From positions 1 to 64,000 of the forward strand of contig NZ_BDCU01000011.1 in NCBI RefSeq assembly GCF_001618425.1: 64,000 nt of DNA, read 5' to 3'. The position numbers and the translations under genes are program-made. The stretch is from Nocardia fusca NBRC 14340. GTDB taxonomy: Bacteria > Actinomycetota > Actinomycetes > Mycobacteriales > Mycobacteriaceae. Each line of letters begins with the position of its first letter. Position 1 is the first letter of the stretch. Below, piece by piece: positions 1-8,997 of the stretch. The notes beneath the pieces were generated by a model. It searched no databases. It saw only the letters and a program-made list of their open reading frames with translations, and was not told the DNA's origin.

Positions 1-47
1 CGAGACCAAGGGGGCCTCAATCCCGCGCGCGCCAGCGCGCCGAAAAC

Positions 48-1883
48 TCAGAAGGCGGCTTCGTCCAACTCCATGATGTCGTTGTCGAGGTTGGCCAGGA
101 TTGCGCGGGTGGCGGTCAGCTCCGGCAGGATGTTGCGGGCGAAGAACTGTGCCACGGCGACCTTGCCCTGGTAGAAGTTCTTGTCCGCGCCTTCGGCGCC
201 CGCGTCGAGGGCCGCGCCCGCGACCTCGGCGTGGCGCAGTAGCTGCCAGCCGATGAGCAGGTCGCCGACCGAGAGCAGGAAGCGGACCGAGCCGAGGCCC
301 ACCTTGTACAGCTCGTCGGACTGCTCCTGGGCACCCATCAGGTGTCCGGTGAGGGTGGCGGCCATGGCCTGCACATCCTCGAGCGCGGTCGCGAGCAGTT
401 TCCGCTCACCCTTGAGGCGGCCGTTGCCGGCTTCGGCATCGATGAACTTTTGGATCTGGCCGGCGACGTGCGCCAGGGCCACACCGCGATCGCGGGCGAT
501 CTTGCGGAAGAAGAAGTCCTGGGCCTGGATGGCGGTGGTGCCCTCGTACAGCGAGTCGATCTTGGCGTCGCGGATATACTGCTCGATCGGGTAGTCCTGC
601 AGGAACCCGGAACCGCCCAGGGTCTGCAGCGATTCGGTGAGGTACTGGTAGGCGCGTTCGGAGCCGACGCCCTTGACGATCGGCAGCAGTAGATCGTTGA
701 CGCGGGCGGCGGTGTCGGCGTCCGCGCCGGAGACGGCGGCCGCGACATCGGCGTCCTGGTGGGCGGCGGTGTAGAGGTACACCGCGCGCAGGCCTTCGGC
801 GTAGGCCTTCTGGGTGGCCAGGCTGCGGCGCACATCCGGGTGGTGGGTGATGGGGACGCGCGGCGCGGTCTTGTCGGTCATCTGGGTGAGATCGGCGCCC
901 TGGATGCGCTGCTTGGCGTAGTCCAGTGCGTTCAGGTAACCGGTCGACAGCGTCGCGATCGCCTTGGTGCCGACCATCATCCGCGCGTGCTCGATGACCT
1001 CGAACATCTGCGCGATGCCCTGGTGGACCTCGCCGACGAGCCAGCCCTTGGCCGGCACACCGTGGCCGCCGAAGGTGACCTCACAGGTGGCCGAGACCTT
1101 CAGGCCCATCTTGTGCTCGACATTGGTGACGAATACGCCGTTGCGCTCGCCCAGTTCGCCGGTCTCGTGGTCGAAGTGGAACTTCGGTACGAAGAACAGC
1201 GACAGGCCCTTGGTGCCCGGGCCGGCGCCTTCGGGGCGGGCCAGCACCAGGTGCATGATGTTGGGGAACAGGTCGTCGGAGTCGGCCGAGGTGATGAAGC
1301 GCTTCACGCCCTCGATATGCCAGGAGCCGTCCTCCTGCTGTACCGCCTTGGTGCGGCCGGCGCCCACATCGGAGCCGGCGTCGGGCTCGGTGAGCACCAT
1401 GGTGGCGCCCCAGCCCTGCTCGACGGCGATCTTGGCCCACTTCTTCTGCTCTTCGGTGGCGTTGTTGTAGAAGATGTTGGCGAAGCCGGGGCCTGCGGCG
1501 TACATGAAGGCCGCGGGCTGGGCGCCCAGCACCAGTTCGGCGATGGCCCAGTAGGCGGCGCGGGGGAAGTCGATACCGCCGAGCTCGGGATCGACGGCGT
1601 AGGAGTCCCAGCCGCCTTCCTGCAGGGTGCGGTAGCTCTTCTTGAACGATTCGGGGATGGAGACGGTATGTGTTTCGGGGTCGAAGACCGGGGGGTTGCG
1701 GTCGGCGTCGGCGAAGGATTCGCCCAGCGGTCCCTCGGCCAGCCGGCGCACCTCGTTCAGCATCTCCTTGACGGTGTCGGTGTCGAGATCGCCGTAGGCG
1801 CCGGAGTCCAGGATGCTGCCCAGGCCGAGTACCTCGAAGAGGTTGAACTCCAGGTCGCGGACGTTGCTCTTGTAATGACCCAT
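48..1883 (-). CDS. fadE5: acyl-CoA dehydrogenase, FadE5 type
   Basis: Predicted FAD-dependent acyl-CoA dehydrogenase, the first oxidation step of fatty-acid beta-oxidation, passing electrons to electron transfer flavoprotein. It has 611 residues, the length I recall for mycobacterial FadE5, and begins [20 protein letters not shown] like that family. The FAD/substrate motif [10 protein letters not shown] lies at 165-174, the catalytic base is Glu447 in [10 protein letters not shown], and the C-terminal extension is typical of the large acyl-CoA dehydrogenases. The reading frame stays open further upstream, but ATG at 1883 is preceded by GGAGAG about 11 nt away and matches the family N terminus. 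The promoter carries TATAAT (1999-2004) between two 14-bp operator copies. Family is certain; the FadE5 orthology is inferred from length and N terminus. Confidence 0.9.
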   Translation of the reverse strand: MGHYKSNVRDLEFNLFEVLGLGSILDSGAYGDLDTDTVKEMLNEVRRLAEGPLGESFADADRNPPVFDPETHTVSIPESFKKSYRTLQEGGWDSYAVDPELGGIDFPRAAYWAIAELVLGAQPAAFMYAAGPGFANIFYNNATEEQKKWAKIAVEQGWGATMVLTEPDAGSDVGAGRTKAVQQEDGSWHIEGVKRFITSADSDDLFPNIMHLVLARPEGAGPGTKGLSLFFVPKFHFDHETGELGERNGVFVTNVEHKMGLKVSATCEVTFGGHGVPAKGWLVGEVHQGIAQMFEVIEHARMMVGTKAIATLSTGYLNALDYAKQRIQGADLTQMTDKTAPRVPITHHPDVRRSLATQKAYAEGLRAVYLYTAAHQDADVAAAVSGADADTAARVNDLLLPIVKGVGSERAYQYLTESLQTLGGSGFLQDYPIEQYIRDAKIDSLYEGTTAIQAQDFFFRKIARDRGVALAHVAGQIQKFIDAEAGNGRLKGERKLLATALEDVQAMAATLTGHLMGAQEQSDELYKVGLGSVRFLLSVGDLLIGWQLLRHAEVAGAALDAGAEGADKNFYQGKVAVAQFFARNILPELTATRAILANLDNDIMELDEAAF

Positions 1884-1977
1884 TGTGATACTCACTCTCC
1901 GTTGAGTCGGGTGCGGTCGGTGTTCATACCGTTCCCGCCCGTCGGTTGCCGTCGGGTAGCTGCCGTGTAACGACAGG

Positions 1978-2018
1978 CTACTCGCGGGTAACTTATTCAT
2001 TATATTACCGGCGAGTAA
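1978..2018 (-). promoter_or_regulatory. fadE5 promoter with two 14-bp operators
   Basis: On the minus strand a perfect -10 TATAAT lies at 1999-2004. Two near-palindromic boxes flank it: CTACTCGCGGGTAA at 1978-1991, over the expected transcription start, and TTACCGGCGAGTAA at 2005-2018, in the -35/-10 spacer. Their centres are 27 bp apart. Such placement suits a repressor. The same box occurs twice before etfD (36568-36596). The regulator is not identifiable from this window; a TetR-type protein is a guess. The rest of the 319-bp gap (1884-2202) holds an untranslated leader of about 108 nt and the leaderless start of the next gene. Confidence 0.75.
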
Positions 2019-2202
2019 GGCGGTCGGCAACGGAGTCGCGCCGCATTGTGATGCGCGGAACAGGCGCGACGTCCCCACCAGCGGTTTCGGTCCGATCTCG
2101 GTGGCGGCGCGCCGGGGTCGCGGACATAACGGCCTGGTCGTCGTACCTCCACCCGCGTGCGGTGCGCGGTTCGCGGCGGGGCATCACCCGTTAGGGTGTG
2201 GC

Positions 2203-2802
2203 GTGCGGATCGAAACGGACTCGGGGCCCGCGGAGGCCGAGATCGATTACCCGGACACCCCGGCATTTCTGCTGGTCTTCACCCACGGCGCGGGCGGCGG
2301 AGTGCACTCCGCGGACATCACGACAGTGCGCGATACCGCGCTGGCCGCCGGTGGGGTGGTGGCGCGGGTGTTGCAGCCGTACCGGGTGGCCGGGCGTCGC
2401 GCGCCCGGCAAGCCAGAGCCCCAGGACCGGGCCTGGGTGGAACTGGTCGGCGCGCTGCGTGCGCAACTCGGGCCACAGTTGCCGCTGGTTCAGGGCGGGC
2501 GCAGTAACGGAGCCCGGGTGGCGTGCCGGACCGCGGTCGAGGTCGGCGCGCGTGGAGTGGTCGCCGTATCGTTTCCGCTGCACCCGCCCGGTAAGCCGGA
2601 GAAATCCCGCCGCGACGAACTGCTGGCCGCCGGCACCGCCGAGGTGGTGGTGATCAACGGCGGGAGCGACCCGTTCGGTATCCCGGACGCCGCCGATGCC
2701 GCCGAGGTGCGGGTGATACCGGGCCAGCCGCATTCCCTCCGGAAGGGTTTCGACACCATTGCCGAAACCCTCGTGCCCTGGTTCCGGCGCTGGGGTTCCT
2801 GA
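2203..2802 (+). CDS. alpha/beta hydrolase, KANL3/Tex30-like
   Basis: A protein of 199 residues with an alpha/beta hydrolase fold of the small Tex30/dienelactone-hydrolase-like type. The oxyanion-loop motif FTHGAGGG is near residue 27, the nucleophile elbow is GGRSNGAR with the serine after the arginine, and a C-terminal histidine sits in PGQPHSLRKGF. Substrate unknown; the compact domain without a lid suggests a small ester or acyl substrate. The start is GTG 2203, because TAGGGT at 2192-2197 lies 5 nt upstream with no ribosome-binding site, so the mRNA is probably leaderless. It is divergent from fadE5. Confidence 0.75.
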   Translation: MRIETDSGPAEAEIDYPDTPAFLLVFTHGAGGGVHSADITTVRDTALAAGGVVARVLQPYRVAGRRAPGKPEPQDRAWVELVGALRAQLGPQLPLVQGGRSNGARVACRTAVEVGARGVVAVSFPLHPPGKPEKSRRDELLAAGTAEVVVINGGSDPFGIPDAADAAEVRVIPGQPHSLRKGFDTIAETLVPWFRRWGS

Positions 2803-2998
2803 CGCCGCGGTCGGCCGCGGACGCCGGTAACCGGCTCGACGCGCGCACCGCCGCCGGCCGCCTCGCCGATCGGAGGCAATACGGCCCGATCCCGCTGGCC
2901 GTGGGCGTTGGGTGTGCAATCGCACGATCGCCACAGGTCCGCGGCAGGCCGGGCGAGCCGGGGCGGGGAGTGCTGCAGCCGCGCGGCATCGGACCGGG

Positions 2999-3664
2999 CT
3001 ACTGCTCCGGCATGGACTTCCGCGCCACCACCAGGGCATCGATCGCGTCCCCACCCTCGGTGGGGCGTAGCACCTCCCGCGCCGTGTCGATGTCGAGCCC
3101 GGAATCGGCACCCAGATCCGCCACCACGTCCTCCGGCGTGAACAGGATCGCCGGATCCTGGGGGCCGCCGTATCCTCGGGCCGGGTTCTCGCTGTGGTGA
3201 CCGAGCACCAGCAGCATTCCCCCGGGCGCGAGCGCGTCGGCGGCCTGCCGGAGCAGTCGCCGGCGTTCGGGTGCCGGGAGGTGCAGGAACACCAGCAGGA
3301 TCAACTCCCACGGGCCGCCGAGGTCGAGGGCGGGATCGGTGAGGTCGGTGCACTCCCAGGTGATCCGCTCCCGGATCGACCGGGTGAGCCGGGTCGCCAC
3401 GGTGCGGCCCTTGTCGATACCGACCTGTGAGAAGTCGACGCCGTGTACCCGCCAGCCGTGCGTGGCCAGCCACAACGCATTCCGGCCCTCGCCGCAGGCC
3501 AGGTCGAGTGCCCGCGGCAGGTCCGGTATCTCCCCGTCGGGACCGGGCAGGCGTGGGACACGCCGGTCCAGACCGTGTACGAACTCCACCACCGTGTTGT
3601 TCGGGGGTGCGCCCCACACCAGTTCGCTCTGTACATAGCGCGCATCCCATTCGGCCGCCTTCAT
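2999..3664 (-). CDS. class I SAM-dependent methyltransferase
   Basis: A protein of 221 residues with a complete Rossmann methyltransferase core. The glycine-rich SAM loop reads ALDLACGEGRNALWLA, followed by the acidic-loop segment VHGVDFSQVGIDKGR. The N-terminal WDARYVQSELVWGAPPN resembles TehB/thiopurine-type small methyltransferases, whose substrates are small molecules or metalloids. ATG 3664 is chosen because TACACT (3672-3677 on the minus strand) lies 7 nt before it and no Shine-Dalgarno is present. It is convergent with the hydrolase across 196 bp in which I see nothing else. Substrate unknown. Confidence 0.8.
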   Translation of the reverse strand: MKAAEWDARYVQSELVWGAPPNNTVVEFVHGLDRRVPRLPGPDGEIPDLPRALDLACGEGRNALWLATHGWRVHGVDFSQVGIDKGRTVATRLTRSIRERITWECTDLTDPALDLGGPWELILLVFLHLPAPERRRLLRQAADALAPGGMLLVLGHHSENPARGYGGPQDPAILFTPEDVVADLGADSGLDIDTAREVLRPTEGGDAIDALVVARKSMPEQ

Positions 3665-3704
3665 ACCGCCAAGTGTATGGAGGCGGCCGGGAGCCACCGA
3701 GCAG

Positions 3705-4964
3705 TCAGGCTGTACCGGTCTCGGGCAACCATCGCACCGGGGTGGTTTCGTGGATATGGATCAGCGCGTCGAAGGCGTCGCGCAGCGATTCCACCCGGAA
3801 CCGGGCTTCCTCGTCGCGGGCCGGGTCGTACACGCCGCTGATCACCCGCAACCGGGCGGCGGCGGCGGCCCAGGACCGGACCGCCGCGGGCGCGTCGTCG
3901 CCGAGATCGACGAACCAGGCGGGCAGGTCCACGGCGCCGAGAGTGGCGTCGAGCAGGTCGGGCAGCGGATCCGGCGCCTGCGCCACGCCGAGGTCGCCGT
4001 GATGGAAACCGATCGCCACCGACCGGTAGGCCGCACCGAAATACGCGCGCAGCCCGGCGCCCTCGGTGCGCATCGACTGCGTGGCCGCGGCACCGACACT
4101 CGGCGCGGTGGCCGCGGTGTGCGCTGTGCCGTCCCAGTACACGATCCGGGCGCCGGTGCGTGCGTGATGATCGATCAGCGACCGCGCCGGGTCCGGGTCG
4201 CCACCGCCGAAGCCGCCCCGGCCGGCCACACTGCGCTCGTGGAAATCCACGATCGAGCGCAGGAGTTCCAGGGCGGTGGTGAATTCGGCTGCCGCGTCGG
4301 TACCGGCCGGGCGGGGTAGTGATGCCACCAGGTCGAACGCCGCGCGGGCGTCCTCGGCGAAGGGGCGCCCGGGGTGGATGCCCTGGTGGCGTTGTACATG
4401 CTCGTCGATCCGGTGCGCGGTGCGGATCGGCGCCAGATGTGATTCGAGTTCCGCCAGCCGGTCGGGCGCCCAGCGGCGCATCCGGGCGAGTACTTCGTCG
4501 TAGTCGGCCGGTTCGGCCGCCGGTGGCTGTACTCCCAGCACGCCGACGGGGTCGTCGGGGCGTTCGAGGTTGTAGGCGCGGATCCATTCGAGGGTCGCTG
4601 CGGTTTCGCGCGTGCGCAGCGGCCGCCACGCGCCGGCCAGCGCCCGGTGGGGATCTCCCGCACCGGTGCGGACGTACGCGTCGAGCCGCGCACCGGAGCG
4701 CGCATTGTCCTGGATGGCCAGTGTCCGGAAACCGTGTTCGGTGACCAGTACCCGGAAGATCCGATCCCGCACCCCGTAGGTCTGCCGGGAGAATCGGGTG
4801 GATTCGCCGATGCCGACCACCGTGGCCGCGGCCAGGCGGTCGGTCAATTTCCGCAGGTCCGATCCGGTGTCGGCGGCGTCGGTGCCGAGTATGGGCTGCG
4901 CCGCGCCGCGCAGCCACTCGTACACCGCTTCGGTGGCGCCGGTCGGGTTCGAGGTGGTGGTCAC
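3705..4964 (-). CDS. erythromycin esterase family protein
   Basis: A protein of 419 residues resembling the erythromycin esterase/succinoglycan biosynthesis fold. The N-terminal VVGIGESTRFSRQTYGVRDR corresponds to the active-site GE-H-(R) region of EreA/EreB proteins, although serine replaces the usual histidine after the Glu, which is worth noting. The central segment has the EIHQ-like helix region, and IVYWDGTAHTA matches the later catalytic His strand. Members can hydrolyse macrolide lactones, but many actinobacterial homologues have no known substrate. GTG 4964 has GGAG 8 nt upstream. The promoter contains an 18-bp operator between -35 and -10, so expression is probably repressible. Resistance function is not shown. 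Confidence 0.75.
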   Translation of the reverse strand: MTTTSNPTGATEAVYEWLRGAAQPILGTDAADTGSDLRKLTDRLAAATVVGIGESTRFSRQTYGVRDRIFRVLVTEHGFRTLAIQDNARSGARLDAYVRTGAGDPHRALAGAWRPLRTRETAATLEWIRAYNLERPDDPVGVLGVQPPAAEPADYDEVLARMRRWAPDRLAELESHLAPIRTAHRIDEHVQRHQGIHPGRPFAEDARAAFDLVASLPRPAGTDAAAEFTTALELLRSIVDFHERSVAGRGGFGGGDPDPARSLIDHHARTGARIVYWDGTAHTAATAPSVGAAATQSMRTEGAGLRAYFGAAYRSVAIGFHHGDLGVAQAPDPLPDLLDATLGAVDLPAWFVDLGDDAPAAVRSWAAAAARLRVISGVYDPARDEEARFRVESLRDAFDALIHIHETTPVRWLPETGTA

Positions 4965-5003
4965 GAGGGCTCCTGGGGTCTCGGTGGAGTGTCGCGAACC
5001 AGC

Positions 5004-5031
5004 CTCATACCTGAACTATTGTTCAGGTCAA
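5004..5031 (-). promoter_or_regulatory. promoter with palindromic operator in its spacer
   Basis: Reading the minus strand: -35 TTGACC (5026-5031), a 16-nt spacer, then -10 TATGAG (5004-5009). The spacer is filled by the perfect inverted repeat CCTGAACTATTGTTCAGG (5010-5027; 7-bp arms, 4-nt centre). A dimeric repressor bound here would block RNA polymerase directly. It drives the erythromycin-esterase-like gene starting at 4964. No regulator gene lies next to it. Confidence 0.7.
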
Positions 5032-5059
5032 CCTCTGTGCTCGAATCGAACCGGGACTC

Positions 5060-6163
5060 TCACAGTTGTGTGCGCATCAGGACCACGTTGTACTGATTGT
5101 GCACAGTGGTGAGAAAGTAGAGATCGTCTCCGGTTTGGTAGGGAAAAATCGACGGCGCGTATGCCGTCGGCAATTCACGAGTATCGATCAACACACGTGG
5201 TTCACTCCACGGTCCGACCGGTGACGGCGCGGTTCGCATCACCACCGAGTTGAAGGGGTCGGTGGTGAGGGAGACGAATTGTCCGAGGTAATCGTTCCAC
5301 ATCACCGACAGTTCCCCCACGCCGTGCATGATGGGCTTTGCGGCATTCACGTCGCGTTTCCAGGTACCGCCGTCCCAGTATTCGTAGGCGGCCAGATTCT
5401 GTATATCCGGCTCCCGGACCCTGGAGATATAGGCGGCATTGTCGCGGCCCGACGGGGTGCCGTAGACGTAAACGAATCCACCGTCTTTCAGGAAGGCGTT
5501 CATCTGGAAATTTCGGTTTGCGCCCTCGTTGGGCCGGCGGGTGAAGGCGAGATCTGCCCAGGTTTCACCGTTGTCCGCCGAAGCGGCCAGTCCGGAGTAA
5601 TTGGTGGTCCATTCGCCGGGGGTGTCCCATGTTTTCACCGACATCAGGCTCATGTACTGCACGCCGCCCACCGAGATACCGGCGGTAGGAATGCGGCTGA
5701 TCTCCAGAAGTGGGATCTTCGGGCTCGGGATCAGGTCTCTGGCCTGGCCGAACACATCACGGACGACGCTGTCGAAGTAGATCCCGTGCCGTGGGTCCTG
5801 GGTATGGCTGCGTACGAGAACATTGCTGCGCCAGGCCCACATGCTGCCCGCGAGGAGATTGGGGAAACCGACCCCGGCGGTATCGCCGAAAGCGGTCAGC
5901 ATTTCTCCGTGCCCGTTGTCCCACATGATGCCCAGGTCGGTGCCGAGCATGTTGTAGTTGTGGGTCCCGTTCGGGCTCGCCATACCGGTCACCTGGAAAA
6001 CGGCCCGAGTGGCTCCGTGTAACTGTGGGAGGCCGTTGGTGCCGTTGAGTACGGGAATCGGATTGATGGCGTTGGGATTTGCCGTGGCCGGTGCGGTGAC
6101 TGCGATCAGTGCAGCCGATGCGCCCGCCAGCACAGAAATAAGTATCGAGCGGGTTCTCTTCAA
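5060..6163 (-). CDS. secreted DUF4185-like protein
   Basis: A protein of 367 residues. A signal peptide is visible: KRTR, a hydrophobic stretch of about 18 residues, and a TAPATA-N cleavage region near residue 28. The mature part contains repeated beta-propeller-like phrases (TNYSGLAASADNGETWADLAF, VYVYGTPSGRDNAAYISRV, FVSLTTDPFNSVVMRTAPSP) that fit the DUF4185 family, secreted or surface proteins of unknown function possibly acting on glycans. The start codon is TTG at 6163 with GGAGG about 10 nt upstream. No catalytic residue can be assigned. Confidence 0.75.
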   Translation of the reverse strand: MKRTRSILISVLAGASAALIAVTAPATANPNAINPIPVLNGTNGLPQLHGATRAVFQVTGMASPNGTHNYNMLGTDLGIMWDNGHGEMLTAFGDTAGVGFPNLLAGSMWAWRSNVLVRSHTQDPRHGIYFDSVVRDVFGQARDLIPSPKIPLLEISRIPTAGISVGGVQYMSLMSVKTWDTPGEWTTNYSGLAASADNGETWADLAFTRRPNEGANRNFQMNAFLKDGGFVYVYGTPSGRDNAAYISRVREPDIQNLAAYEYWDGGTWKRDVNAAKPIMHGVGELSVMWNDYLGQFVSLTTDPFNSVVMRTAPSPVGPWSEPRVLIDTRELPTAYAPSIFPYQTGDDLYFLTTVHNQYNVVLMRTQL

Positions 6164-6392
6164 GTCCGTCGGACCTCCGGGTCATGTCAAAGACGCCGCC
6201 GGCATATGGGCGGCGCCTCGATGGATACACGGAACATTTCGACTGGCTGGCAGAACCCGGACATGCTATCAGTGCATAGGACCTGATCAGACGCATTGTC
6301 GGCGGTTCAGCGCCGGTGTCATTCCCGGCCCCGGTTGCCGCGTTGTCCGGTCTTCGGCGGTACGGTCCCGCGGCCTCGGTCCCCGGGCGACA

Positions 6393-6411
6393 TAGACCAC
6401 TCCATGGTCTA
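6393..6411. promoter_or_regulatory. inverted-repeat operator candidate
   Basis: TAGACCACTCCATGGTCTA, with perfect 7-bp arms and a 5-nt centre, ends 56 bp before the thiolase-like gene at 6468. Its size and spacing suit a TetR- or GntR-type dimer. It is the only clear structure in the 304-bp gap 6164-6467 and may control the thiolase-crotonase pair. The binding protein is unknown. Confidence 0.55.
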
Positions 6412-6467
6412 ATCAGAAGTTAACCGCCGATTTCAGCGGGAGACTTCAGCGAGGAAGCGGAGGACGC

Positions 6468-7988
6468 ATGCTGCCAGCCGGAATGGACCCGCGCACACCG
6501 GTGCTCGTCGGCGTCGGACAGGTTGTGCACCGATCCGGTGAACCGGGCCTGCCCGGACCTGTCGAGCTGGCGGTCGAATCACTGCGCCGGGCCGGTACGG
6601 ACAGCGGGACCGGGGACGCGCTGCTGCGTTCGGCGGATGTGATCGCCTCCGTGGCCCCGGTGAGCCGCCAGTACGCCGACCTGGGCGCACTCGTCGCCGC
6701 GGACCTGGGCGCCTCGCCGAAACGGACACTGCAGTCGGCCCCCTACGGCGGAGATGCCCCGCAGCGGCTGCTCAACCTACTGGCCCGCGAGATCGCCGAG
6801 GGCCGATCGGATATCGCGTTGCTCTGCGGGGCCGAATCGGTCGCTTCGTGGAACACGGCGAAGCGGTCCGGGACCGACCCGGGCTGGCCGGAGCAGGACG
6901 AGAACGCCCGGCCCGAGCAGATCGTCGGTTCCGACGACGCCCCCAACACCGAGATGGAGCTCGCGGCCGGATTGTGGGGCCCGATCTATGTGTACGCGCT
7001 GATGGAATCTGCCATGCGCAATCGGCTCGGCCTCGACGAACAGACCCATCTCGCCCGGATCGGCGGGCTCTGGTCGCGGTTCTCCGCCGTGGCGGCGCGC
7101 AACCCCTACGCGTGGCTGCCCCGTGAACGCGGCGTGAGCGAACTGATCACCACCGGGCCCGACAACCGAATGGTCTCCACTCCGTACCCGAAGCTGCTGA
7201 TGGCGAACCTGACGGTCGATCAGGGCGCGGCGCTGATCCTGTGCAGCGCCGCGGCGGCGGACGCGGCCGGGGTGCCGCGGGATCTGTGGGTCTTCCCGCA
7301 CGGCGGCGCCACCGCCACCGATACCTGGTTCGTCTCCGAACGCACGGATATGGCGGCGTCCCCGGCCATCGCCGCGGCCGGCCGGGCGGCGCTGGGCAGG
7401 GCGGGAATCGGCATCGACGATATCGCCCATATCGACCTGTACTCGTGCTTCCCGGTGGCGGTGCAGGTGGGCGCGGCGGCGCTGGGACTGTGCATCGACG
7501 ATCCGGCGCGTCCCCTGACCGTGACCGGCGGCCTGACCTTCGGTGGCGGCCCCGGCAACAACTACAGCACCCACGGCATCGCCACCATGGCCGAGATCCT
7601 GCGGCGCAACCCCGGCGACTACGGCCTGACCACCGCGCTCGGCTGGTACATCACCAAACACGGGGTGGGGGTCTACTCGGCGAAACCCCCCGCCGCACTG
7701 TTCCGCCCCGTCGAGGCCGAGGTGCCGGTCGCGCGCCGGAAGACCGCACCCGGCTACACCGGTCCGGCGGTGATCGAGGCCTACACGGTTCCGTACCGCA
7801 AGGGCAGTACGGGTGATGAACCCGAAGCCGTTGTGGTGAGTGCGCTGAACCCCGCCGGTGCCCGCATACTTGTCCGGGCGACGGACAGCGAGACCATCGC
7901 GGCGGTCACCGCGGGCGACCGTCTCGGCGCCGCCGTCGAGATCACCGCCGCCGACCGTTTCATTCTGCGTAGCGAGAGGACCGCCTGA
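6468..7988 (+). CDS. thiolase-superfamily acetyl-CoA acetyltransferase-like protein
   Basis: A protein of 506 residues in the thiolase-fold family often named acetyl-CoA acetyltransferase, similar in length to mycobacterial Rv1867-type proteins. It opens with RTPVLVGVGQ, carries CGAESVASW where thiolases have the nucleophile region, and later has DLYSCFPVAVQ and GGLTFGGGPGNNYSTHGIATM, which resembles the thiolase NGGAIALGHP loop. The last 90 residues form an extra domain. The expected role is CoA-thioester cleavage or condensation, but the divergent active site leaves the reaction open. ATG 6468 follows GGAGG by 4 nt. Its stop overlaps the next start by one base, so the two genes are translationally coupled. 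Confidence 0.75.
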   Translation: MLPAGMDPRTPVLVGVGQVVHRSGEPGLPGPVELAVESLRRAGTDSGTGDALLRSADVIASVAPVSRQYADLGALVAADLGASPKRTLQSAPYGGDAPQRLLNLLAREIAEGRSDIALLCGAESVASWNTAKRSGTDPGWPEQDENARPEQIVGSDDAPNTEMELAAGLWGPIYVYALMESAMRNRLGLDEQTHLARIGGLWSRFSAVAARNPYAWLPRERGVSELITTGPDNRMVSTPYPKLLMANLTVDQGAALILCSAAAADAAGVPRDLWVFPHGGATATDTWFVSERTDMAASPAIAAAGRAALGRAGIGIDDIAHIDLYSCFPVAVQVGAAALGLCIDDPARPLTVTGGLTFGGGPGNNYSTHGIATMAEILRRNPGDYGLTTALGWYITKHGVGVYSAKPPAALFRPVEAEVPVARRKTAPGYTGPAVIEAYTVPYRKGSTGDEPEAVVVSALNPAGARILVRATDSETIAAVTAGDRLGAAVEITAADRFILRSERTA

Positions 7989-8752
7989 TGACCGAGACCG
8001 TGCTCCTGGACCGGTGCGATGCGATAACCGTGCTCACGGTGAACCGGCCCGCGGCGCGTAACGCCATCGACCTGGCCACCGCGAAGGCGATCGAGGCGGC
8101 ACTCGACGAGTTCGAGGCCGACGATTCGGCCCGGGTCCTCGTGCTCACCGGCGCCGAGGGGACCTTCAGCGCCGGAATGGATCTCATCGCCATGACGCGC
8201 GGCGAGGTGCCGGTGACCGAGCGCCGCGGCCCCCTCGGTATCGCCTCGAAACCGCCGGCGAAACCGATGATCGCCGCGGTCGAGGGTTTCGCCCTCGCCG
8301 GCGGTTTCGAACTGGCCCTCTCCGGCGACCTGATCGTCGCCGCACGGGACGCGAAATTCGGTCTGCCCGAGGTGAAACGCGGTCTGGTCGCGGCGGCCGG
8401 CGGCGTCATGCGGCTGACCCAGCGGTTGCCGCGCAGTATCGCCGCCGAACTGGCGCTCACCGGTGGGCGGGTCAGCGCTGAACGTCTCTACCAGCTGGGC
8501 CTGGTCAACCGGGTGACCGAACCGGGTGAGGCGCTGGAGGTCGCGTTGGAACTGGCCGGTGAGATCGCGGCCGCCGCCCCGCTGGCCGTGGCCGCCAGTA
8601 AGCGGATCATCGACGAGACCCCGGACTGGACCGCGGCGGAAGGTTTCGCCAAACAGGGTGAGATCGCGCTGCCCGCCCTGGTTTCCAAGGACGCGGCCGA
8701 AGGTGCGCTGGCCTTCGCGGAGAAACGCGATCCGGTCTGGCAGGGACGCTGA
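7988..8752 (+). CDS. enoyl-CoA hydratase/isomerase (crotonase) family
   Basis: A protein of 254 residues with the full crotonase fold. NRPAARNAI is the N-terminal signature, FSAGMDLIAM forms the first half of the oxyanion hole, and AAVEGFALAGGFELALSGDLIVAARDAKFGLPEVKRGL holds the second oxyanion segment and the acidic position typical of hydratases. The gene overlaps the thiolase-like gene (TGATG), which suggests successive CoA-ester steps in one pathway, such as degradation of an unusual acyl chain. The exact substrate cannot be read from the sequence. Confidence 0.85.
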   Translation: MTETVLLDRCDAITVLTVNRPAARNAIDLATAKAIEAALDEFEADDSARVLVLTGAEGTFSAGMDLIAMTRGEVPVTERRGPLGIASKPPAKPMIAAVEGFALAGGFELALSGDLIVAARDAKFGLPEVKRGLVAAAGGVMRLTQRLPRSIAAELALTGGRVSAERLYQLGLVNRVTEPGEALEVALELAGEIAAAAPLAVAASKRIIDETPDWTAAEGFAKQGEIALPALVSKDAAEGALAFAEKRDPVWQGR

Positions 8753-8997
8753 CGGACGGTTGCGGGCCGGGTCGCCGTTCGGCCCGCCCGGTCGGCGCGG
8801 GTATGCCGGGCCCGGTTCTTCCGGGCGTCCGCCGAATCGGCGATCCGGCTCCACGTGGGCGGGAGTGCCGCGCGGGCCACTTGCGCCGGCACCGCTGGAT
8901 GTGATGTCCGGCGAGGTCGCGCGGTGACCGGTGGCCGCCCGCCTTCACCTGTCGGCCGGACTCACCATAGTGGTCCGGGAACCTCCTCGGGCCCCGG

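Noticed and set aside
25..40. Hairpin GCGCGC-N4-GCGCGC after fadE5
   Set aside because: Only alternating GC of 6 bp; too weak in this base composition to call a terminator.
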